From assembly GCF_002614725.1 (NCBI RefSeq), contig NZ_MRZN01000001.1:186001-250000 (forward strand): a DNA stretch of 64,000 nt, read 5' to 3'. A program made the translations under genes and the position numbers. The stretch is from Staphylococcus edaphicus (GTDB lineage: Bacteria; Bacillota; Bacilli; Staphylococcales; Staphylococcaceae). The notes under the pieces are model-generated. The model did not search any database. It saw nothing but the letters and a program-made list of their open reading frames with translations, and had not been told where the DNA came from. Of this stretch, positions 10,862 to 20,882 are shown piece after piece; within the stretch, counting starts at the first letter, position 1; each line of letters begins with the position of its first letter.

Positions 10862-12127
10862 ATGGCAGGCGAAAAAGTAGTAAAAACAAATGACGGTTTA
10901 ACAGTACCAAACAATCCGATTATCCCATTTATTATTGGTGATGGCATCGGACCAGATATTTGGAAAGCAGCTAGCAGAGTAATCGATGCAGCTGTTGAAC
11001 AAGCATATAATGGTGAAAAGAAAATTGAATGGAAAGAAGTATTAGCTGGTCAAAAAGCTTATGACGAGACTGGCGAATGGCTTCCAAAAGAAACACTCGA
11101 TACAATTGAATCATATTTAATTGCGATCAAAGGACCTTTAACAACGCCAATAGGTGGAGGGATTCGTTCACTAAACGTTGCATTACGTCAAGAATTAGAT
11201 TTATTCACATGTTTACGTCCAGTTCGTTGGTTCCAAGGTGTACCTTCACCTGTTAAGCGTCCTGAAGATACAGATATGGTCATCTTCCGTGAAAATACTG
11301 AAGACATTTATGCTGGTATTGAATTTAAAGAAGGCTCTCCAGAAGTAAAAAAATTAATCGACTTCTTACAAGATGAGATGGGTGCTAAAAATATTAGGTT
11401 CCCTGAGACATCTGGTATTGGTGTTAAACCAGTATCTAAAGAAGGAACAGAGCGTTTAGTACGTGCAGCAATTCAATATGCGTTAGACAATAATCGTAAA
11501 TCATTAACACTAGTGCATAAAGGTAATATAATGAAATTTACTGAAGGTGCGTTTAAACAATGGGGTTATGATTTAGCACATAATGAATTTGGTGATAAAG
11601 TATTCACGTGGCAACAATATGATGAAATTGTTGAAAAAGAAGGCAAAGATAAAGCTAATGAAGCGCAAGAACAAGCTGAAAAAGATGGTAAAGTTATCGT
11701 TAAAGATTCAATTGCTGATATTTTCTTACAACAAATCTTAACTCGTCCTGCTGATCACGATGTTGTAGCTACAATGAACTTAAATGGTGATTATGTATCA
11801 GATGCATTAGCAGCACAAGTAGGTGGCATCGGAATTGCCCCAGGAGCAAACATCAATTACGAAACAGGGCACGCAATTTTTGAAGCTACACATGGTACTG
11901 CACCAAAATATGCTGGTTTAAATAAAGTTAATCCGTCATCAGAAATTTTAAGTGCCGTATTAATGTTAGAACACTTAGGATGGCAAGAAGCAGCAGATAA
12001 AATAACGGCATCTATCGAAAAAACAATTGCTTCTAAAGTTGTAACATATGACTTTGCACGTTTAATGGATGGTGCTAAAGAAGTTTCTACTTCAGAATTT
12101 GCGGATGAATTAATCAAAAATATCTAA
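10862..12127 (+). CDS. icd: NADP-dependent isocitrate dehydrogenase
   Basis: Oxidatively decarboxylates isocitrate to 2-oxoglutarate, giving NADPH. It has 421 aa, like the Bacillus homodimeric enzyme (CitC). Visible are the substrate motif [16 protein letters not shown], whose Ser is the residue phosphorylated in E. coli, the [10 protein letters not shown] arginines, [15 protein letters not shown], and the signature [18 protein letters not shown]. The ribosome site GGAGG is close to the ATG at 10862. It is the second gene of the citZ operon and ends at a terminator before phoP. An icdK/aceK-type regulator is not present in the window. Confidence 0.97.
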   Translation: MAGEKVVKTNDGLTVPNNPIIPFIIGDGIGPDIWKAASRVIDAAVEQAYNGEKKIEWKEVLAGQKAYDETGEWLPKETLDTIESYLIAIKGPLTTPIGGGIRSLNVALRQELDLFTCLRPVRWFQGVPSPVKRPEDTDMVIFRENTEDIYAGIEFKEGSPEVKKLIDFLQDEMGAKNIRFPETSGIGVKPVSKEGTERLVRAAIQYALDNNRKSLTLVHKGNIMKFTEGAFKQWGYDLAHNEFGDKVFTWQQYDEIVEKEGKDKANEAQEQAEKDGKVIVKDSIADIFLQQILTRPADHDVVATMNLNGDYVSDALAAQVGGIGIAPGANINYETGHAIFEATHGTAPKYAGLNKVNPSSEILSAVLMLEHLGWQEAADKITASIEKTIASKVVTYDFARLMDGAKEVSTSEFADELIKNI

Positions 12128-12171
12128 TTGCAAGAGACAATAGTTGTTAATTTCAATTTAGTGCATAATAC

Positions 12172-12210
12172 AAGAGGCGAAATTCTTAACGATAGAATTT
12201 CGTCTTTTTT
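12172..12210 (+). terminator. Terminator after icd
   Basis: A stem of 9 perfect pairs (CGAAATTCT with AGAATTTCG), extended past a 2-base bulge by AAGA/TCTT, is followed by a T run. Confidence 0.85.
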
Positions 12211-12558
12211 ATATCAATACATTTGAAACTAATTATAGATGTCATATGTTATGTATCAAGGTTGTAATGAAACAATGATTAAGACAAGTAGTCATGCATT
12301 AAAACATAACGTTAAGGTGTTCATATTATGTATATAATGTTAAGATTCTATTAACTCAATATATTGATAGCAACTATCAACATAGTTACAAAAAGCGCAA
12401 CACTTTGTTTATAGCAAAATTACAAAAGTTTCAAAAAATATTTACATAGGTCGATATTAGATGCATTGTAAAGTTTATGTTAAATCATTTTAAACTATGT
12501 TATTTTTATTAAAATTTAAGTTATAATTAATTTGTAAAAACAAATATGGAGGTATACT
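12211..12558 (+). promoter_or_regulatory. Long upstream region of phoPR with TATAAT box and small inverted repeat
   Basis: About 350 bases without a gene. A -10 box TATAAT lies at 12532-12537, only about 20 bases before the phoP start. A short perfect dyad (TTGATAG, 3-base loop, CTATCAA) lies at 12364-12380. I do not see convincing PhoP direct repeats by eye. In B. subtilis mdh occupies the equivalent place. Confidence 0.5.
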
Positions 12559-13269
12559 ATGTCACAAAAAGTACTTGTAGTAGATGATGAGCAATCAATT
12601 GTAACCTTGTTAAAATATAATTTAGAACAAGCTGGATACATAGTAGAAGTTGCCTATGATGGAGAAGAGGCATTGGAAAAGGTACATGCTACAAACCCAG
12701 AATTGATTGTCTTGGACGTAATGCTTCCCCAAAAAGATGGAATTGAAGTTTGTAAATCTATTCGGACTGAAAAAAATCTAGTACCTATTCTTATGCTGAC
12801 GGCTAAAGATGATGAGTTTGATCGTGTCTTAGGTTTAGAATTAGGTGCAGATGATTATATGACTAAACCATTTTCACCTAGGGAAGTAGTTGCGAGAGTG
12901 AAAGCTATATTAAGAAGGTCTGCTATTGTAAATGAAGCAGTTCCAGTTGAGAATGATGAAGATGATATTATCATAGGATCGATTAGAATCCGACCTGAAT
13001 ATTTTGAAGTATATAAAGATGATGAATTATTAGAGCTAACGCCTAAAGAATTTGAATTACTATTATATTTAATAGAAAGACAAGGCAGAGTAATTACGCG
13101 CGAGCATATGCTCAACTCTGTATGGAATTATGAATTTGCTGGTGATTCTAGAATTGTGGATGTACATATAAGTCATTTAAGAGACAAATTAGAAGAAAAT
13201 CCAAAGCAACCTAAACTAATTAAAACAGTTCGTGGCTTAGGTTATAAATTGGATAGACCTAAAGTCTAA
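12559..13269 (+). CDS. phoP: Phosphate regulon response regulator PhoP
   Basis: A DNA-binding response regulator of the OmpR/PhoB family, 236 aa. The receiver domain spans residues 1-120, with the acidic pocket Asp9/Asp10, phospho-acceptor Asp53 (VLDVMLP), Thr81 and Lys103. A winged-helix domain (about 135-234) ends with the HISHLRDKLE and TVRGLGYKLD motifs. Its stop overlaps the phoR start (TAATG), so the pair is translationally coupled. Position after citZ-icd matches Bacillus phoPR. It is expected to control phosphate uptake and phosphate-starvation genes. The WalR paralogue is similar, but context favours PhoP. Confidence 0.93.
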   Translation: MSQKVLVVDDEQSIVTLLKYNLEQAGYIVEVAYDGEEALEKVHATNPELIVLDVMLPQKDGIEVCKSIRTEKNLVPILMLTAKDDEFDRVLGLELGADDYMTKPFSPREVVARVKAILRRSAIVNEAVPVENDEDDIIIGSIRIRPEYFEVYKDDELLELTPKEFELLLYLIERQGRVITREHMLNSVWNYEFAGDSRIVDVHISHLRDKLEENPKQPKLIKTVRGLGYKLDRPKV

Positions 13270-14957
13270 TGTTGAAGTTTCATCAACGACTATTATTTTT
13301 ATTATGTACCATCGTTATTATTAGTTTCTTAGCTTTAGGTGCAATCATCACACATGCTATTTATAATACAGTCTCTACATCTCAAGAAGGTGACTTAGAA
13401 CATCAAGCAGAACATCTTGTTAACTTGTATAAAAATAGTAAAGAAAGTGAAATGATTGATATTGCTAAAAGCGAAAAACTTACTGTCAATATAGTAGAAA
13501 GTAACGATGTCTTGTTTTCCACAAATCAAGGAACTCAAATCAATAATGATATTAAAAATGAAGCAAATCCCTCTAGGTTGATTTATGATAAGCAAAATGA
13601 TGATCGCAGATTTACATTTAAAACATCAATTGATGACAAAGATGTTTATTTAAGTGGTATAAATAATGAGATATTAGAATTGCAGATACAAATGTGGAAA
13701 TATATTGGGCTTATTGGTTTATTTGTAATCGTTATTATATTTTTAGTTGTTAGAAGTATCAATCGTACTTATATTAGACCGATTAATGAAGTTACATATG
13801 CAACTAATCTTTTGGCAGAAGGGTATTATCACGTAAGAGTACCAGAAAGCAATGTCAAAGAGACAAGAGAATTGTTTGTAACGACAAATGAACTTGCTCG
13901 AAGATTACAAAGGTTGAACCATAAGCAGAAACTTCAATCAAATCGATTAAAGACAACTGTAGAAAATATACCAAGTTCTATACTGATGATTGATAAATAT
14001 GGTGAAATTGTTGTGGCAAATAAGTCATTTTATAATGTCTTTACACCTGATGAAGTAGTTGAACATAAAAGCTATGTTGGCTTTGTAGATTTGAAACTAC
14101 AAAAACTTATCACTGAAGCTTTTAAAGTGGAAAAACCAATTTACGACCAAATTGAATTAACGATTGATCAAGTTCATCAAAAATATTTTGATACAGCTTG
14201 TGTACCTATTCTTTCAAAAACAAAGAAAAATCTTTACGGTATGGTTATTGTGTTACATGATATTACGAATCTTAAAAAACTAGAAAATTTAAGACGTGAG
14301 TTTGTTGCTAATGTATCACATGAATTAAAAACACCTATTACGTCTATTAAAGGGTTTGCAGAAACGCTATTAGATGGTGCTAAAAACGATGAACAGACAT
14401 TAAATGAATTCTTGAAAATAATTTCTAAAGAATCGGACCGAATTGAAACGTTGGTTTTTGATTTATTAGATTTGTCACATGTTGAGCAACAAACGGAAAT
14501 CGAAACTGAATATGTAAGTCTTTCAGAAATTGCAGAAAATACAATTAAGCATATGCAGCATATTGCGGAAGATAAACAGATAACAATTGTTAATAAAATT
14601 AACCCAGATATTGTGATTGATGCGAATAAAGATAAGGTGTCTCAAGTTGCTTTGAATTTAATATCTAATGCTGTGAGTTATTCCAAATCATCTAGCGACG
14701 TCATCGTCCGTGTTTATAAAGAGGCGAATAAACGTATCATGGAGGTACAAGATTTTGGTATTGGTATCAGTGCAGAAGATCAGCAACATATTTTTGAAAG
14801 ATTTTATCGTGTAGATAAAGCGAGAAGTAGAGATTCAGGTGGTACTGGTCTAGGTCTTTCAATTACTAAGCATATTATGGAAGCGCACAATGGACGAATT
14901 AATGTCTTTAGCCAACCAAATGAAGGATCAACATTTAGGGTTACTTTCTTCGAATAA
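13269..14957 (+). CDS. phoR: Phosphate sensor histidine kinase PhoR
   Basis: Membrane sensor kinase for PhoP, 562 aa. TM1 is near residues 10-29, followed by an extracytoplasmic loop of about 115 residues and TM2 near 144-162. HAMP and PAS-like regions follow (about 165-335). The HisKA box FVANVSHELKTPITS contains phospho-accepting His351. The ATPase domain has an N box (NLISNAVSYS), VQDFGIGIS, the F box FERFYRVDKARS and GGTGLGLSITKH. The order and length match Bacillus PhoR. Its start codon shares a base with the phoP stop. What it senses cannot be read from sequence. A terminator follows. Confidence 0.93.
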   Translation: MLKFHQRLLFLLCTIVIISFLALGAIITHAIYNTVSTSQEGDLEHQAEHLVNLYKNSKESEMIDIAKSEKLTVNIVESNDVLFSTNQGTQINNDIKNEANPSRLIYDKQNDDRRFTFKTSIDDKDVYLSGINNEILELQIQMWKYIGLIGLFVIVIIFLVVRSINRTYIRPINEVTYATNLLAEGYYHVRVPESNVKETRELFVTTNELARRLQRLNHKQKLQSNRLKTTVENIPSSILMIDKYGEIVVANKSFYNVFTPDEVVEHKSYVGFVDLKLQKLITEAFKVEKPIYDQIELTIDQVHQKYFDTACVPILSKTKKNLYGMVIVLHDITNLKKLENLRREFVANVSHELKTPITSIKGFAETLLDGAKNDEQTLNEFLKIISKESDRIETLVFDLLDLSHVEQQTEIETEYVSLSEIAENTIKHMQHIAEDKQITIVNKINPDIVIDANKDKVSQVALNLISNAVSYSKSSSDVIVRVYKEANKRIMEVQDFGIGISAEDQQHIFERFYRVDKARSRDSGGTGLGLSITKHIMEAHNGRINVFSQPNEGSTFRVTFFE

Positions 14958-15008
14958 CGTAGCGAATCATGCTATAATTTAAAAAATAGTTGTAGTTAAC
15001 TTTTATAT

Positions 15009-15049
15009 CGGTCAAATCACCTCAAAAGGTATTTGACCGTCTTTTTTAT
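15009..15049 (+). terminator. Terminator after phoPR
   Basis: CGGTCAAAT...ATTTGACCG forms a 9-bp stem, extended by CACCT/AGGT with one bulge, followed by a T run. Confidence 0.88.
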
Positions 15050-15148
15050 TTAGCTAAATATATGTAACAAGCAAATATGACGTATCGATACTGTTACGCT
15101 AGCTATTTGTGCTAAAATAAATATAAATATGTGTTGGAGGTTAAAACA

Positions 15149-17779
15149 TTGAATAAATTAGTCTTAATAGATGGTAATAGTCTGAGCTTTAGAGCATTTT
15201 ACGCTTTACCACTTTTGCAAAATAAGGCAGGTATACATACCAATGCCGTTTATGGCTTTGCGATGTTCCTTGAAAAAATAATTAAAGAAGAACAGCCTAC
15301 ACATTTTCTTGTTGCATTTGATGCAGGAAAAACGACATTTAGACACGATAAATATAGTGAATATAAAGGTGGGCGTCAAAAAACGCCACCCGAACTTAGT
15401 GAACAATTCCCATATGTTCGACAATTGTTAGATGCATATCAAATTAAACGATATGAATTAGAAAATTATGAAGCCGATGATATTATTGGAACATTAAGTA
15501 AAGAGGCTAATCACGCTAAATTTGAAACAATTATTGTTACTGGTGATCGAGATTTGACACAGTTAGCTACAGATGATGTAACAATTTATTATACGAAAAA
15601 GGGCGTAACCGAGGTGGATCACTATACGCCAGAGTTTATTGCTGAGAAATATGATGGTTTAGTTCCAAATCAAATTATAGACATGAAGGGCTTAATGGGT
15701 GATGCATCAGATAATATCCCAGGTGTAGCAGGTGTGGGTGAAAAGACAGCCATTAAACTATTAAAACAATTTTCTACAGTGGAAAACGTTTATGAACATA
15801 TTGAAGAAGTTTCAGGTAAAAAATTAAAAGAAAAACTTGAAAATAGTAAAGCAGATGCATTAATGAGTAAAGAACTAGCCACTATTAATTGTGATAGCCC
15901 ATTAGAAGTGGCACTAGAAGATACGAAATTACCTGAAAATCCAGATTTAACAGCAAAAATTGATATCTTCAAAAAGCTTGAATTTAAACAATTATTAGAT
16001 CAAATTGATGTGGATGGTAGTAACTCCTCTACTGAAAAAATGGAAATAGCAATCTCGTCTGATTTCACTCATGTCGATTTTAATGATTTAACAGAAGCCA
16101 CAATTCATTTCGAATTGAATGGTTCGAATTATTTAAAGGATGAGATATTAAAATTTGCGCTATATGACGGTTCGCATCATATAGTTATCGATGCTAAAAA
16201 AATACATGATTATCCCGAATTAATTAACTGGTTAGAAAGTTCGATAACTGAAAAAAATGTCTATGATGCTAAAAAATCATATATTGTTGCTCACCGTTTA
16301 GATATAGCCATTAAACACATCGTATTTGATGCCATGCTTGCAAGTTATATAATTGACCCATCACGTACTATTGATGATGTGAATTCTGTGGTTACAAATT
16401 ATGGACAATACTATGTGAAGGAAAGTGTTGAAGTATACGGGAAAGGTAAAAAAAGACATGTACCTGAAGATGATGTTTTAAATCATCATGTCGCAACGAT
16501 AATTGAAGCGATTAATAAAGCTAAACCCAAAATGCAATCCCAGTTAAAAGAATATAATCAAACCAATTTATTAGATGATTTGGAATTACCATTAGCTCGG
16601 ATTTTAAGTAAAATGGAAGAAACAGGTATTTATACCGTTGCTAGTGATTTGCAAGAAATGGAAAAAGAAATACAACTAAAACTCGATGTTCTCATTGACA
16701 ATATTTATGAAGCAGCCGGTGAACCATTTAACGTTAACTCACCTAAGCAATTAGGTGTAGTGTTATTTGAAACGCTCGAATTGCCTGTTATTAAAAAAAC
16801 CAAAACAGGCTATTCTACAGCTGTAGATGTGCTAGAACAATTACAAGGTCAACATCCTATCATTGATTATATTTTAGAATATAGAACACTTTCAAAATTA
16901 CAATCAACTTACGTAGAAGGACTTCAAAAAGTTATCAGTGAAGACAACCGTATTCATACACGATTTAATCAAACACTCGCTCAAACAGGTAGATTGTCAT
17001 CTATTGATCCAAACCTACAAAATATACCTGTTCGATTAGAAGAAGGTCGTAGAATAAGAAAAGCATTTAAATCAAGTGACAAAAATAATGTGATATTTTC
17101 TGCTGATTATTCACAAATTGAATTACGTGTACTTGCACATATTACGCAAGACGAGAGTATGAAACAAGCATTCATTAATGATGAAGATATTCATACAGCA
17201 ACTGCTATGAAAGTGTTTGATGTGCAACCAGATGAAGTTGATAGTATTATGCGTAGACAAGCAAAAGCGGTTAACTTTGGTATTGTGTATGGCATAAGTG
17301 ATTATGGGCTGAGTCAAAGCTTAGGTATTACACGTAAACAAGCAAAACAATTTATTGATGATTACCTAGACAGTTTTCCTGGGGTGAAACAATATATGGA
17401 AGATATTGTTAAAGATTGTAAAGCGCAGGGATACGTAGAAACTTTATTACATCGTCGTCGTTATATTCCGGATATTACGAGTAGAAATTTTAATTTACGT
17501 GGTTTTGCAGAAAGAACAGCTATGAATACACCTATACAAGGTAGTGCAGCAGATATTATCAAATTAGCGATGGTCAATTTCGCAAATGAAGTTAAACATA
17601 CAAATTTCCATGCCCAATTATTATTGCAAGTTCACGATGAATTAATTTTTGAATTACCTAAAGAAGAAGTAGAAACATTTGGAGAATTTATAGAAAATAT
17701 TATGGACAACGCATTAGAATTAGACGTGCCACTTAAAGTTGAGTCTAGTTATGGAGAAACGTGGTATGATGCAAAATAG
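15149..17779 (+). CDS. polA: DNA polymerase I
   Basis: Repair and Okazaki-fragment polymerase of 876 aa. The N-terminal 5'-3' exonuclease/FEN domain (residues about 1-290) has LIDGNSLSFRAFYAL, VTGDRDLTQL and GVAGVGEKTA. The middle domain (about 300-470) lacks the DxE metal ligands of a proofreading exonuclease, as in B. subtilis and Taq. The polymerase domain carries FSADYSQIELR (Asp653), RRQAKAVNFGIVYG and QVHDELIFE (Asp830). I choose the TTG at 15149: GGAGG lies at 15136-15140, eight bases before it, and this gives MNKLVLIDGNS. The frame itself extends to 15131. It is 15 bases before mutM, in a repair operon. Confidence 0.96.
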   Translation: MNKLVLIDGNSLSFRAFYALPLLQNKAGIHTNAVYGFAMFLEKIIKEEQPTHFLVAFDAGKTTFRHDKYSEYKGGRQKTPPELSEQFPYVRQLLDAYQIKRYELENYEADDIIGTLSKEANHAKFETIIVTGDRDLTQLATDDVTIYYTKKGVTEVDHYTPEFIAEKYDGLVPNQIIDMKGLMGDASDNIPGVAGVGEKTAIKLLKQFSTVENVYEHIEEVSGKKLKEKLENSKADALMSKELATINCDSPLEVALEDTKLPENPDLTAKIDIFKKLEFKQLLDQIDVDGSNSSTEKMEIAISSDFTHVDFNDLTEATIHFELNGSNYLKDEILKFALYDGSHHIVIDAKKIHDYPELINWLESSITEKNVYDAKKSYIVAHRLDIAIKHIVFDAMLASYIIDPSRTIDDVNSVVTNYGQYYVKESVEVYGKGKKRHVPEDDVLNHHVATIIEAINKAKPKMQSQLKEYNQTNLLDDLELPLARILSKMEETGIYTVASDLQEMEKEIQLKLDVLIDNIYEAAGEPFNVNSPKQLGVVLFETLELPVIKKTKTGYSTAVDVLEQLQGQHPIIDYILEYRTLSKLQSTYVEGLQKVISEDNRIHTRFNQTLAQTGRLSSIDPNLQNIPVRLEEGRRIRKAFKSSDKNNVIFSADYSQIELRVLAHITQDESMKQAFINDEDIHTATAMKVFDVQPDEVDSIMRRQAKAVNFGIVYGISDYGLSQSLGITRKQAKQFIDDYLDSFPGVKQYMEDIVKDCKAQGYVETLLHRRRYIPDITSRNFNLRGFAERTAMNTPIQGSAADIIKLAMVNFANEVKHTNFHAQLLLQVHDELIFELPKEEVETFGEFIENIMDNALELDVPLKVESSYGETWYDAK

Positions 17780-17794
17780 AAAGAAGGTAAACGA

Positions 17795-18667
17795 GTGCCT
17801 GAACTACCTGAAGTAGAACATGTAACAAGAGGAATTAAGCCATTTGTAAAAGGACAAAACATAGCATCCATTATTTTTTCTGATAAAGTACAAGAAGGAA
17901 AAGCCAATCAACGCGAAACAATCATTAAAGGTATGGAGTTAGATACATTTAAAAAATTCACTGAGCATTATACAATACAAGATATTGAAAGAAAAAGTAA
18001 GTACATTCTTTTTTATTTAGAAAAACAGGGAGATCATAGAATACTTATTAGTCATTTAGGAATGGCTGGCGGATTCTTTGTCGTGGATAAGATTGAAGAT
18101 ATAAATGTGCCGAATTATCGCAAACATTGGCATGTTATTTTCAAGTTAGATAATGATAAATTACTCGTGTATTCAGATATACGTCGTTTTGGAGAAATTA
18201 GAAATGTAGCATCATTTGAGGAATATCCCTCATTTTTAGAAATTGCACCTGAACCTTTTGATCAAGATGCTATGAATCATTACTTGGGGTGGTTTGATAA
18301 AAAACTGTATCAAAATAAACCAATCAAACAAATGATTTTGGATCATCGAGTGATTTCAGGTTGCGGCAATATATATGCATGTGAGGCATTATTTAGAGCC
18401 GGTATTCGCCCAGCTAGAGTATCAAAAAGTTTGAATAATCAAGAAAGAGAAATATTATTTTATTATGTTCGAGAAGTACTAGAAGCGGGTATAAAATATG
18501 GTGGAACGAGTATCTCAGACTATCGTCATGCTGATGGTAGCACTGGTACGATGCAACAACACCTCAACGTGTATAAACAAAAAGTTTGTAAAGTGTGCGG
18601 AGATGACATTGCAACACAAGTAATTGCAACAAGAAATAGTCATTTTTGTCCTACTTGCCAACAATAA
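17795..18667 (+). CDS. mutM: Formamidopyrimidine-DNA glycosylase
   Basis: Base-excision repair enzyme that removes 8-oxoguanine and formamidopyrimidines and nicks the abasic site. It is 290 aa. The N-terminal PELPEVE supplies the catalytic Pro (Schiff base) and Glu once Met is removed. The H2TH region reads QMILDHRVISGCGNIYACEA. The C-terminal zinc finger has four cysteines (CKVC and CPTC, residues about 265-288). It starts with GTG at 17795 behind AAGAAGG. It lies between polA and coaE with only short gaps on both sides. Confidence 0.97.
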   Translation: MPELPEVEHVTRGIKPFVKGQNIASIIFSDKVQEGKANQRETIIKGMELDTFKKFTEHYTIQDIERKSKYILFYLEKQGDHRILISHLGMAGGFFVVDKIEDINVPNYRKHWHVIFKLDNDKLLVYSDIRRFGEIRNVASFEEYPSFLEIAPEPFDQDAMNHYLGWFDKKLYQNKPIKQMILDHRVISGCGNIYACEALFRAGIRPARVSKSLNNQEREILFYYVREVLEAGIKYGGTSISDYRHADGSTGTMQQHLNVYKQKVCKVCGDDIATQVIATRNSHFCPTCQQ

Positions 18668-18682
18668 AGGAAGAGTGAGAAT

Positions 18683-19303
18683 ATGCCGAAAGTTATAGGA
18701 CTAACTGGTGGTATCGCATCAGGAAAATCTACGGTATCAGAACTATTAACTGCACATGGCTTTAAAGTTGTGGATGCAGATATTGCATCACGTCAAGCAG
18801 TTGAAAAAGGTACAAAAGGCCTGGAGCGAGTTAAAGAAGCCTTTGGAGAAGAAGCAATTGATGAAAATGGAGAAATGAATAGGTCTTATGTAGGTGAAGT
18901 TGTATTTAATCAGCCTGAAAAAAGGTTAGAATTAAATGCAATTGTTCACCCAATTGTTCGAGATATAATGGAAAAAGAAAAAGAACAATACCTCAATGAA
19001 GGGTATAATGTCATTATGGACATACCATTATTGTTTGAAAATGATTTACAAGATACGGTAGATGAGGTCTGGTTAGTTTATACGTCTGAAAGTATACAAA
19101 TTGACAGATTGATGGAACGAAATGATATTTCAATGGAGGACGCAAAAGCACGCGTCTACAGTCAAATTTCTATAGATAAAAAACGTAGAATGGCAGATCA
19201 TGTAATAGATAACCGGGACACAAAATTAGAACTAAAACAAAATTTAGAAAATTTATTATTAGAAGAAGGCTACATTGAAAGTTATTCTGAAGATGTATTA
19301 TAA
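18683..19303 (+). CDS. coaE: Dephospho-CoA kinase
   Basis: Phosphorylates the 3'-OH of dephospho-CoA, the last step of coenzyme A synthesis. It is 206 aa. The Walker A loop [12 protein letters not shown] is at residues 6-17; [13 protein letters not shown] and a PLLFEND motif follow, then the lid region with [18 protein letters not shown]. The ribosome site AAAGGAAGAG precedes the ATG. It is the last gene of the polA-mutM-coaE operon, the same order as in Bacillus and other staphylococci. A perfect hairpin follows the stop. Confidence 0.96.
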   Translation: MPKVIGLTGGIASGKSTVSELLTAHGFKVVDADIASRQAVEKGTKGLERVKEAFGEEAIDENGEMNRSYVGEVVFNQPEKRLELNAIVHPIVRDIMEKEKEQYLNEGYNVIMDIPLLFENDLQDTVDEVWLVYTSESIQIDRLMERNDISMEDAKARVYSQISIDKKRRMADHVIDNRDTKLELKQNLENLLLEEGYIESYSEDVL

Positions 19304-19311
19304 AAATTTTC

Positions 19312-19352
19312 AATTGCCACCAACGATATTATCGTTGGGTGGCAATTTTTTA
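19312..19352 (+). terminator. Terminator after coaE
   Basis: A stem of about 17 bp (AATTGCCACC-AACGATA with TATCGTTGGGTGGCAATT, one bulged base) is followed by a T run. Confidence 0.92.
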
Positions 19353-19471
19353 TAAGCTTTGATTTTGTAATATCTTTAAGCATAAGTAATGACATATTCA
19401 GAATTTTTAAAAGTTAATCTTAGTTCTTTAGAAAATATAAAAGTTTATTAATAAATCTGTTATATTTTCTA

Positions 19472-19509
19472 AAGAAAACGCTTTCTATTCTGAATATTTA
19501 TGTTATACT
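19472..19509 (+). promoter_or_regulatory. gapB promoter with overlapping cre-like operator
   Basis: An extended -10 element TGTTATACT lies at 19501-19509. The expected -35 position (about 19481-19486) falls inside AAGAAAACGCTTTCT (19472-19486), which matches 13 of 15 cre positions and is itself nearly symmetrical. A bound repressor would block polymerase here. In B. subtilis gapB is repressed by CcpN. Which factor acts here is inference. Confidence 0.55.
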
Positions 19510-19549
19510 ATTTCCATAAAGTATAACACTAAAACGAGGGGTGCTTCGA

Positions 19550-20575
19550 ATGACGACAAATATTGCAATTAACGGAATGGGTAGAATAGGAAGAATGGTA
19601 TTGAGAATCGCGCTTAAAAATAATGATTTAAATGTAGTAGCGATTAATGCAAGTTACCCGCCCGAAACAATTGCTCACCTAATAAATTATGATACAACAC
19701 ATGGTGCTTACGATTATAAAGTTGAGCCTATAGAATCTGGAATTAAAGTTGGTGACCACAAAATCCAATTAGTTTCTGACAGAAATCCTGAAAATTTACC
19801 TTGGAAACAATTAAATATCGATATTGCTATTGAGGCAACTGGTAAATTTAATCATGGGGATAAAGCTGTTGCTCATATTAAAGCAGGTGCTAAAAAAGTA
19901 TTACTAACTGGGCCATCTAAAGGTGGAGATGTGCAGATGATTGTTAAAGGCGTGAATAATGATCAATTAGATATAGAAAAATTTGATATCTATAGTAATG
20001 CTTCATGTACTACAAACTGTATCGGACCAGTAGCAAAAGTATTAAACGATCAATTTGGAATTCAAAATGGTTTAATGACAACTGTTCATGCAATTACAAA
20101 TGATCAAAATAATATTGATAACCCGCATAAAGATTTAAGACGTGCACGTTCTTGTAATGAAAGTATTATTCCTACTTCAACAGGTGCTGCAAAGGCATTG
20201 AAAGAAGTATTACCAGAATTAGAAGGCAAATTACATGGTATGGCTTTACGCGTGCCAACGAAGAATGTTTCACTAGTTGATCTGGTAGTTGATTTAGAGG
20301 AAAACGTAACAGCTGAACAAGTAAATCAAGCATTTAAGGATTATGACTTACAGGGGGTTATATCTACTGAAGATGCACCACTTGTTTCAATGGACTTCAA
20401 TACGAATCCACATTCAGCAATTATAGATACGCAAAGCACGATGGTAATGGGTGATAATAAAGTCAAAGTTATCGCATGGTATGATAATGAATGGGGCTAT
20501 TCTAATAGAGTAGTAGATGTAGCTGCACAAATTGGCCAATTGCTAAAAAATGATGTAGCTGCTGTAGCAAATTAG
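19550..20575 (+). CDS. gapB: Glyceraldehyde-3-phosphate dehydrogenase, gluconeogenic type (GapB)
   Basis: A second GAPDH that works in the gluconeogenic direction, preferring NADP(H). It is 341 aa. The Rossmann motif INGMGRIGRMVLRIA is at the N-terminus; the catalytic SCTTNC has Cys153, followed by TTVHAITNDQ and WYDNEWGYSNR. Glycolytic GapA has Asp (NDLTD) after beta-2, which selects NAD. Here the segment reads INASYPPE, without that Asp, as in GapB. The ATG at 19550 follows GAGGGG; the in-frame extension to 19541 lacks its own ribosome site. It is monocistronic between two terminators. Confidence 0.94.
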   Translation: MTTNIAINGMGRIGRMVLRIALKNNDLNVVAINASYPPETIAHLINYDTTHGAYDYKVEPIESGIKVGDHKIQLVSDRNPENLPWKQLNIDIAIEATGKFNHGDKAVAHIKAGAKKVLLTGPSKGGDVQMIVKGVNNDQLDIEKFDIYSNASCTTNCIGPVAKVLNDQFGIQNGLMTTVHAITNDQNNIDNPHKDLRRARSCNESIIPTSTGAAKALKEVLPELEGKLHGMALRVPTKNVSLVDLVVDLEENVTAEQVNQAFKDYDLQGVISTEDAPLVSMDFNTNPHSAIIDTQSTMVMGDNKVKVIAWYDNEWGYSNRVVDVAAQIGQLLKNDVAAVAN

Positions 20576-20620
20576 CTTTTAAATACAACAAACAGTAAAC
20601 AAATAGTTGTTTAAATTCAA

Positions 20621-20677
20621 AACGCCACACACTGTAGTTTCTTAAATGAATGACTACGTTGTGTGGTGTTTTTTATT
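20621..20677 (+). terminator. Terminator after gapB
   Basis: AACGCCACACACTGTAGT pairs imperfectly with ACTACGTTGTGTGGTGTT across a 14-base loop, followed by TTTT. Confidence 0.85.
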
Positions 20678-20843
20678 ATTTATTGATAGCATTCCCAATT
20701 ACATTTATCCATTTCACAATCACCCATTATTTTATACTAAGTACAATTGAAAAATGTACTTATAACATGGACTATCATATTAACTTTTATTAGGATATAG
20801 ACTAAGTGTAATAGCGAATCTTTTGTGACATACATATTTATAG

Positions 20844-20849
20844 TATAAT
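20844..20849 (+). promoter_or_regulatory. -10 box of the nrdR operon
   Basis: TATAAT lies 33 bases before the nrdR start. The -35 is unclear; TTTTGTGACA at 20821-20830 is the nearest candidate. Confidence 0.5.
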
Positions 20850-20882
20850 GAAAGGTAATCAAATAGAGAGGGTGATAATTCG

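Noticed and set aside
20677..20882. Possible NrdR box upstream of nrdR
   Set aside because: I saw no pair of acaCwAtATaTwgtgt-like repeats. Only a TATAAT box is supported.
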